From Clavelina lepadiformis (Eukaryota > Chordata > Ascidiacea > Aplousobranchia > Clavelinidae), in the NCBI RefSeq assembly GCF_947623445.1, contig NC_135248.1, positions 310,001 through 374,000 on the forward strand: a DNA stretch of 64,000 nt, written 5' to 3'. Below the pieces are notes generated by a model that was not told the origin of the DNA, made no database searches, and saw nothing but the letters and a program-made list of their open reading frames with translations. Position 1 is the stretch's first letter; each line of letters starts with the position of its first letter. Below are positions 55,961-64,000 of this stretch, piece by piece. The position numbers were made by a program, and so were the translations under genes.

Positions 55961-58378
55961 TAAGTCACCACGGTAGGAAAAATCTGTATGAATAATGAAT
56001 AAACTACTTCATTACCGACCACCATACTGCTAACAGCAAACTAATTCCAGTTCTTATTTGCACCATTCCCTTTTTATGGTCAAATTGTAATCTGACGGTT
56101 GTTGTTATGTAACTGTGTTGTTTCCACCAATACTCACAGTGGTTTTGTTATTATTAGAGCAATCTTTCTCAATAAAATAAGTTCGAATTGTTTATTCAAT
56201 CAAGTCATCAACTAGCAAGGTTGCTCAAAATGCTCCATGCTTTGCGGTTCCTATGTTACAGTTAAAGTTTTTGATGGATTTTTTGATGCTAATTAGTCCC
56301 GTTTGGGAAGTTTCATATTGTAAACACTGTTTTTTATTTTGCACTTTGACAAAGTTAGTTTTGCTTCTGTTATTTCTGCTTTACAATTGTTAATTTAATT
56401 TTATTTATTTATCTTTTTTTTATTTTGGAAAAGCGTTGTCGTTGCTTTGCTTTTGGGTGACTCGGTTGTGTTATTTTTGTGCTGGAGTTTGTGACGACTG
56501 ACGACCACTCAAAACAACTTTTATCGGCGCATAGAAGCAATTAACATGTTAGTTGGGATTTTTCGAATTCATTATTCCTTAAAAAAAACAACCCAGACAG
56601 TTGAGATTATTTAAAGGCGGAGAATTTTGAAATTGATGTTCAGCTTCCCGCCATATATTTGGCGGCGCAACATTGAATTGAGAAAAATCTTATTGCGGGT
56701 TGAAACTTGAAACCTGGCGATCTTTGATGGAGTCTAATTTTAACCCACTTTTTACTTGAACAATTCCCAAGGATTGATGAATCCAGCGCTAAAAGTAAAC
56801 CCGGTCGATTAATGGCGACGTTGTTCTATTCTTGGTTTCTATTGTCTCCGCATCTAGCGATTTGGAGCCTTGTTTTTTGGGATCAACTTTAACCCGGTTA
56901 TGTCGCTCGGGACGATTTTGTTTGAGGCCGTTTTTGTACAATTAACACATGATGATGGAGAAAACATCAAGTAGTTTTTGCTACAGCTAACCTACTTGAT
57001 TTAATATTAAAAAATAGTCCCTAACTCAAAGTTAGATTTCGCATAGATTATAGATAGCATATGACATATAGGCCTGACTCATCTGTGGTCGGTTTCTGAA
57101 GCCTAACTTTTAAACTCAGAGGGTTGATTTTAAACCTTAAATTTGCAACAAACCGTTCATCATCGGACTGTTCTGATTTCCATTCAATAAGTGTTTCGAT
57201 ATTCCAATCTTGCGTGCTCGATGAATATTAGATTATTTGCCCTGCTTGGTAAGATAATTTTGCGCTTTATTTATCTCTTCAAAACTCTTTTAACCAATCA
57301 GAGCTGGCATTTTCTCATGCGTGACCTGACGTCATGAATTTATCGCGTGACGTCAGGCGTGGTTTGGAGAAAGAGTTGATAATAGTAAGTGGTACGAGTA
57401 GAATAACTCTGCAAAGTATTTGCGTTACGGTGCTTTCTTGTCATGGGCATCGGATTTACGCTTAAAGAATGTTTCTAGAAATTTTCTAACAAGCAACAGG
57501 TAATACCTGGTGTGCTATATTGTTTATGACAAACAAAAATCGATTTTGGATGTGACAGGATAATAAAGAGAAGGAAAAATGGCGCGGTGCGCTCGCAACA
57601 GGAGAAACAAGATCGATAAGCAAGGGCGTATTCAGCTTCATCGAGAAATTTAGATACATCAGGCAGCTGGCTACTGTACATTTTAGGTTTTAGAGTTTGT
57701 AGGTTTGCTGACTGGGTTGCGTCAAAATTTTATTACAACGACCATGTTATTTGATAAATTCTGGTTGCAACCTAGAAAACAAAATTGCTTTAACCCAAGC
57801 TAATACTTGTACTAGTTCTGTGTGTATGGTAGTTACAGACCAGATCAAAGACTTAAAATAGCCTTGTAAAGCTTCGCTCGACTGCACACGGTGTGTTTTT
57901 AAGCCATGTTACACGGCCGTTCTTTATCAGTTGCCAAATAGATTTACAAGTCTGAAATCTCGTCAAGATATTAAATATGAGTTAAGTGCTGCAAGGCGTT
58001 TTAATGTGTCATGTTAAGTGTTAGCATGGACGTGAATGACAGTGTGTCTAGCAACTGCTGTGGACAGCGCACTGACTCGCGCTGAGTTGCCCAGGACTTG
58101 TTACAGTATTAAGGTGCTGGCAGTTGTGATCTCTTATATAATAGATTTATCTAAAATTTAGTAAAGTTTTCAGCTTCAGTTCTTTGCTGATTCGGCATAT
58201 TGTAGGCACTTTACACGTTTTTTTATGTGTTAGCATAAAAACGAAACATGTTATATCATTCTCGTATTACAGTATTATTTTGGAAAACAGCCAAACAAAT
58301 CAGAGATAATCTATGTTTATAACGTAGCTTAATGGATAGTCAGATGCGCATTTCATATGGGATAGTCTATAGCTGAAT
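55961..58378. other. Gene-poor interval with a paired CRE-like motif
   Basis: No conserved coding frame was recognised. The only regulatory-looking element is the palindrome pair at 57,327-57,355. Confidence 0.5.
57327..57355. promoter_or_regulatory. Two perfect TGACGTCA palindromes 21 bp apart
   Basis: Full CRE/ATF-type 8-mers occur at 57,327-57,334 and 57,348-57,355, start-to-start 21 bp, about two helical turns. An ACCAATCAG (CCAAT-type) box lies ~35 bp upstream. It looks like a promoter or enhancer element, but no transcript was identified beside it. Confidence 0.45.
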
Positions 58379-58380
58379 AA

Positions 58381-58444
58381 TGTGTGCCCTAATTTTAATT
58401 GATGATGTGTGCCCTAATTTTAATTGATGATGTGTGCCCTAATT
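58381..58444 (+). repeat. 25-bp tandem repeat, 2.6 copies
   Basis: TGTGTGCCCTAATTTTAATT followed by GATGA is repeated exactly and then cut off in the third copy. Confidence 0.9.
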
Positions 58445-61400
58445 GAATCAAGCTCAGATATATAATTTACTTGAAGGCAGATGAAAGTGTGCGATGAACA
58501 AACTGTCACTCTTCAAAAAACATCACTTCAGAGTAACACCTGATAATACAACTGAGGTTTATGAGGTCGCAGGTTTTTACAGAAAGTGGTGGTTTGTTGC
58601 AATACCGTGTGTTCCTGCTCTTTGGTATTGGCGAATTTTTTTCTGAATCGGCTCATTTGTTTCAAATTTTCCAAAACAGGTTATGCAAAGCCTAAGCTAT
58701 AGGCCTATATGTATATATATATCCAGTGTTTGTGAAGCAACGGTCGACAATAGCGTAGGATGAATTTCTTATCAAAGAAAGCAAAGCTCAATGATTTCTA
58801 TGTATTGGATCAGAGTGGTCCAAGGCTGCCAGCATTGAGGACTTGAGGTCCACATTAAGTTTGAATAAACATTGCGGGCTGCAAATAGAGGAAACTTTAG
58901 CCTAATGCCAGACTGCAGACTATGCGCACCCAAGTTTTTTTTTAAAGGGGTGATGCACACCAGGGCAAACCTGTGTCTCCAAAACAAAAGGAGACACTAA
59001 ATTTTACTCCAAATTATGCTGAAATATTAGTGTTTAAAAGTGATATCTCTAAAAAAATGGGAAACACTGATTTTTTCCCTGATTTCTATCATGTAGGGCT
59101 GCACAAACGCTGGGCAACCTGGGCCCACGAATCGCAGTGCACACCAGCTGCTTCGTTGCACACTAGAATTTTGCTTCTGCACACTTAATATCCCGGTGAA
59201 AACTACTATTCTCTACAGTCCGTTTCTAATGTAAGCAAGGACTGAGTTTACTGATCTCATCGACCTAATATATTGCCGCACAACTATTAACACACTTCTT
59301 GGTACTTTCTACTTGTTTGCGACTGCGTCGGCAACAAACAGCAAAAATCATGGCATGAGTGTGTCATCGCACAATACTGTGAAGTTAGCTGTAAAAAGCA
59401 TTGTTACTCCATAATAATCGCATATTCATTTGCACTTCTATGACGTGCAGCTTATCTTGGGCTAATGTAATGTATTTGAATGAAACGTAGTTGTTTTTTA
59501 ACAACTGCTGATTTTGCATTGCATAATACGGTGTACTAAAAGTATTTGTGGACCGTGTGCCATGGTTTGGACCGCCCTGTTTCAGACAGAATACAATTTT
59601 GCAAATTTATGTTTAGTGATGTTTAGCTTAACTCTATTTGATAATTCCTTGTTCCTTGTGTCTCACTCAGCTACCACATACAAACAAGTAAATGAGCAGT
59701 ATTGAGGTGTATGTACTGTGCGTTTTAACTGTACGTATCCGTAGTCCAGTTATTTATATTGAAGTACGGCTTCTTTTATGATGAATATGGTGGCTATTAT
59801 GATGTCACAATGTTAAAACAACTTCTTTCATGACTGTGGTTTGAATTCTAGGTAAGGTAGTAGTTGCATAAGCTAGCTAACGCATTTTGGATGAAATACG
59901 TTGTCATAGGTAGGTGATTAGTAGCAGATAATGTTTATTTTCAGTTTAGTAATATCACAGAAGACAGTATATATGCAGTAGTCAAGTGTTCTTGTTTCTA
60001 CAGCAGTTACTGTTATCAGACTAAGCTAACGCCAGCACTGAGCCTGGTGATACACTGAAGGTAGCTCAAAGTTGTTTAACACGAAACGTTCCTGTCATGC
60101 ACTTCAGCTCGCTTCAGTTACACGTGTTTTTTATCGGTTACGAGAAACATTCTTTTCATACTTGATCGAAATACCTGAGTCATGAACATTAGTTTTATAT
60201 TGTGACGTAATAAGAGTCGCCAAAAATCAACTATGAATTTGTATTTTTTGCTAAATTTTTTTGCAGTAACTGCTTAACGACTACATATTACTATAAATTC
60301 ATTCACCAGTGCATTTACTGACAAATAATCTTTAATTTATGGCCAACTTGTTTTTGGACTTGCCCCTCACTTTAAATCGATAATGTTACAATAGATTGGC
60401 AGTAAATGATGGAAAGTGAATGACAGTTCAGAATGAATCCAAGTTTAAATTATTTGGTTGAACATTGCAGCAAGAAGTGCCTTCGTCTACTTCCAGATCG
60501 TGTCACTCCATTTATTGGTGACTTCCCGATACATTCCCGATGATAATAAACAAAATTTAGGTTTTAAATATTTTCCCTATTTGGCAGGTTATGTTGGTGA
60601 CTTGATATTACTTGACTTCACTCGATAGTCTTGATGTTACACAGAATTAGAAATTTCCCACCTTTTTAAGAAAAAGAACTTGAAGAAAATTTGTTGTATG
60701 TCCTCATGTACAACATCAATCACTGAAAGAACTTCCTAAAATGTACTCACTGGTGCTATCTCACTGCCTCAGCGTTGATAATTCATTAACATTCGTTGTA
60801 AGACAAATTAGTGAACAGATCTGGTGGTTTTGAAGCTCCATCCATCCTGGGTATTATACATAATAATATCTGACTCTTTGTCTGCGTCCTAGGTTCGGTG
60901 GTTTGGCTTTCCATAATCTGATTGATATGTTTACTAGAAGTATGAGCGCTGTTATATGAGCTTTTATCTTCTACGGTAGTTTCCATCTTTGCCATTGTCA
61001 TGGAAATTGATGTTTTTATTTTTCTTGAGTAGAATAAAATGTGCTTCAGCATTGGCCATGAGCAAAACTCTTGACACTGAATGAAGCGGTGACTTGGTTG
61101 GATCTATTTTTAAGAGTCGTGTTTTCGAAAACTTGCCCAAAATAATCTCTGCACAATTAAAAGCAGTTTTCCTCTGTAGCGTTGTCAGTGTATGATACAA
61201 TGATGTTCTAAAATGTGAAGAGCCGTAGAAAGCAGTGTTAGTGTATTAGAACTATAAGCAAGGACTTATATTATGTAGACATTAAGACCTGTGAGACAAT
61301 CAGAGGGTGCTGTGAATTATGTATCAGCATTCCTTTATAAAGGAGCATCTTGTGGATAGGTATTTTATTGGGTTCGGCAACTTATTTTTGTTTTTGTTTT

Positions 61401-61822
61401 TTCAGAAAGCGCTAATTCATTATATGATTTCTATAACATACATAAGATAGTTTGTCGATATTTTATACGAGGTTTACTTGAAGTTGTATGCATTGTTGCT
61501 TTGGAGATATTTCAACTGTGAAGAGCTTGTGCTGGGGACAGAACAGCTTCAGCAGATTTTCTGCAGAGAATTGAGAAATATTTCTGGACCTCCCCACTTT
61601 GGGGTATCGATGTAAGCTTTCTACCACAGCAGCATATTTTTAAATTTATCTTCCACACCTGCCTGGCATGCAGCTCTTGTTATGTTTTGAATGTTGGTTT
61701 GCATTTAGTATCATGACATTGGCATTGATAATAAAGTCACTTGTAACGATTTTCACACTGTTCAAGAAGTAGATTTATTTTGTGTTTATGTTGTTATGAT
61801 ATGCACAGAACATAATCTCACG
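58445..61822. other. Interval upstream of the Galpha gene; nothing recognised
   Basis: Only short frames without domains. The last few hundred bases presumably hold the 5' UTR and promoter of the Galpha gene. Confidence 0.4.
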
Positions 61823-61940
61823 ATGGGTTGCGCAGTGTCGACAGATGACAAGGCAGCCAATGAGAGATCTCGTCAGATCGACCGGAACCTGCGAGTGGAC
61901 GGAGACAAACAGTCAAGGGAGGTCAAACTTCTTCTGCTCG
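61823..61940 (+). CDS. First coding exon of a Galpha(i/o) G-protein subunit (partial gene)
   Basis: ATG opens [18 protein letters not shown], followed by IDRNLR and REVKLLLLG, then a GTGGGT donor after the first base of the next codon. This is the N-terminal helix of Gi-class alpha subunits, and the exon ends exactly where GNAI first exons end, just before the P-loop. Gly2 and Cys3 are the myristoylation and palmitoylation sites, so the product is membrane anchored. It would couple seven-transmembrane receptors to adenylyl cyclase inhibition or Gbeta-gamma release. The sequence favours Gi ([14 protein letters not shown]) over Go. The remaining exons, with the GAGESGKST P-loop, were not found in the last 2 kb and must lie beyond the window. 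Confidence 0.93.
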
Positions 61941-64000
61941 GTGGGTGACTTTATTTCTTAAATCATTTTATCCACTTGCGGGGTTCTCTGATTCATATTC
62001 ATTGACAATAAGCGACTGTGAAAAGAGTTTTGAACAGTAGGTGCCGTTACCTTAAGTGGTTGTGAATTGTATGTTTCTTTGCTAGTACCTCGTCTGTAGC
62101 AGCGCAGTAAAGCCAAGGTACCAATACCTGTAAAGTTTGTAGTTGTCAGGATGCAGCGTCCAAATAATGTCATGTTATTATCAGGAAGTGTTCTCCCATA
62201 TACCTTCATCGGCCATAACCTCCCTGGCCACCTATACAATGGTTTCCTGCGCAAAAATAGATTTTTCTTGTAACCACCCTCATGAATATTTCACTCCCTA
62301 ATCAATAGTCGCTTGTTCTGTGCGATCCTGTGTGAATAACGCGCGAGCATGTCGCGCTGCCCTCCGCCATCTCATTGCATTGTCCGCTCGCTATTAAGCC
62401 GTGGAGTGGATGTAATCATCTTACTATGCAGCTTTCCAAAAACAAAGAAGAAAACTGTGAAGGGATTTGAAGTTATTAACTGCACCAAAGCAACCCTGGT
62501 TTAGCCTGTTGTTAAACGCGGCTAATTTGTCATTGTTGAAGTTGTTTATTGTTCTATGGTGGTTTGATGAAGAACGTCAGTGCGTTTCAATGTAAAGACG
62601 CCCCACATGCTAGGGAGTTTATGTTCAAGGTTTAATTTTAAACTGGCTCCTTCATTGTCTCCTGTTGATTGACAGGTGACGTAGTTGCCAGTTTATTATG
62701 TGAACCTTATTTTAGTCGCTTCCACAACGGAGACGACGTTGACGCTTTAAAGGATTCGCGAGTTCCGAGGATGTTTGGCCAGATTGTACTCGTGGTCGAC
62801 TTTCGCTACCAATCGCGCACATTAGCGTAGATTGTGATGTAATAATGGCTATTGGCGTTCGCTTTTGATCTCTCCACGGTTGAGCGCCCACTTCCACGAT
62901 GTGATAAACGTCGGAAAGATCAAAGCCAGCGTCACATTTTTTGCTTTGACATGGGTTGTTTCAAGGTCGCTTGTTGGGATAACTTCAATTATTTCGCCCG
63001 AGGCCACAATAAATGCCACATTATGACGTCACCTAAGGTTAAACTTTTGTGAAACCTGCAAGCAGCGATAAGGCCCTGGCAAGAATAACCGCAACTTATT
63101 TGATATCAAGTCTCATTATTCCTTTGCTGGCTTGTAAAGTTTTACGACTTGAAACTGTTTCTATACTGCCTTGTCGCTATTGGCAACCTTCTGCGACTGT
63201 CTGGGCCTATTTAATGACCATGAAGCGGAAATGCGCCGAGTGTTAATTTTGTTTGAGTCTTGTGTGCTTATTATTTGCTGAAAAACCTTTCGCGAACAAA
63301 CCCATTGGACGATGACATGTCTCTGTGTTCTGGATAACTTACCTTCATGTAGAACCATTGCAGCATGCCACCTCTCATTCTGCAGCATGCCAGAGTGCAC
63401 ATAAATGGCGGCGTCTCTTTGCGCTCTTTGCTTCTGGCTTGTGTTTGGATTTTGCTGGGATTTTTTGCCTGACGTTCAAAGTCTGTTTTATTGCGTCATA
63501 ACTAAACCAAGCGTAATCACCATGGTTACTAGTTGTAATCTTGCACAAATCCAACTTCATTAAAAGTTTGATGACGACGTGTATTGCTGTCGCACAGGCG
63601 AGAAAATGACGTCACAAATAAACAATCGAGCGTGACCTCAGGATCATGTGATTTATATTTTACCAAATTGCACCTGTGCTCACACAACCAATGTAGATCG
63701 GATGTCCGTGTTACGTCACAATTTCTTTGAATTATCTCAGACACATACAAACATGTATGACGTTGTATGATAAATAAATCGAACTTCTTGGCCTCGCGCA
63801 TCGTCGTATTAAATGCTCTATGACTTGTTAAGTTTTAATTGTCACGTCATTTCCTGTCGCGTTTGTAAATTAATTGCAACGCCGCCCGATTTATTTTGAC
63901 GTCTTGCGGACAATCTCTGGGTTGCTCTGAACGTCACCGCATGATTATGAAGGAATTTATCCTGACAGTGCTTCATCGTGCAAACCATTGATTTCTTGAA
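61941..64000 (+). other. First intron of the Galpha gene (continues past the window)
   Basis: No further exon was recognised, nor any clear repeat. The short frames here lack domain signatures. Confidence 0.6.

Noticed and set aside
61941-64000. Second exon (P-loop) of the Galpha gene
   Set aside because: No GAGESGKS-encoding stretch was found in the remaining sequence.

Overview
This is a eukaryotic, metazoan chromosomal window: AT-rich, intron-bearing, GT-AG spliced, and full of decayed transposons. Four host genes could be assembled exon by exon with splice phases that agree at every junction, plus the first coding exon of a fifth. They are a leucine-rich-repeat membrane receptor, a UVRAG orthologue, a PRR13-like Pro/His/Ser-rich protein, Enhancer of polycomb (EPC), and Galpha(i/o) exon 1. 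Compact genes, many short introns and intact chordate-type UVRAG, EPC and Galpha(i/o) suit a tunicate (Ciona/Phallusia-like), but that is inference; no diagnostic marker is present.

Layout. 1-2.9 kb: the 3' end of a LINE with a poly(A) tail, an unrecognised minus-strand spliced locus, and an ORF1-like fragment. 2.95-5.15 kb: a minus-strand tandem array of serine-type tRNA units with a strict 157-158 bp period and several different anticodons, interrupted by two 10-bp minisatellite arrays. 5.14-5.91 kb: four ~188-bp satellite units carrying TTAGGG-type telomeric motifs in an A-B-B-A order. 5.91-6.86 kb: a Ty3/gypsy integrase fragment with one stop. 6.9-11.2 kb: gene-poor, with a small hAT-type MITE.

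11.5-22.9 kb: the LRR receptor gene (+ strand). Its third intron of those bounded by confirmed exons holds a complete 8,728-bp env-bearing LTR retrotransposon in antisense orientation (12,767-21,494). The two 699-bp LTRs differ at two positions by eye, so the insertion is recent. gag is open, pol carries two in-frame stops, and an env-like glycoprotein reading frame is intact.

22.9-27.6 kb: no gene seen, one dispersed repeat. 27.66-32.68 kb: UVRAG (14 coding exons, 726 aa), with a 492-bp hAT element in intron 3. 32.9-37.2 kb: repeats and a 168-bp hAT MITE. 37.27-40.54 kb: PRR13-like gene (184 aa). 43.6-54.27 kb: EPC (16 coding exons, 1,024 aa), its introns holding LINE and hAT debris. 54.6-61.8 kb: gene-poor, with a repeat shared with 38.7 kb and a pair of perfect CRE palindromes. 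61,823-61,940: Galpha(i/o) exon 1; the rest of that gene lies beyond the window.

All complete host genes here are on the + strand. They are functionally unrelated (endosome/autophagy, chromatin acetylation, G-protein signalling, cell-surface recognition), so no operon-like co-function is claimed.
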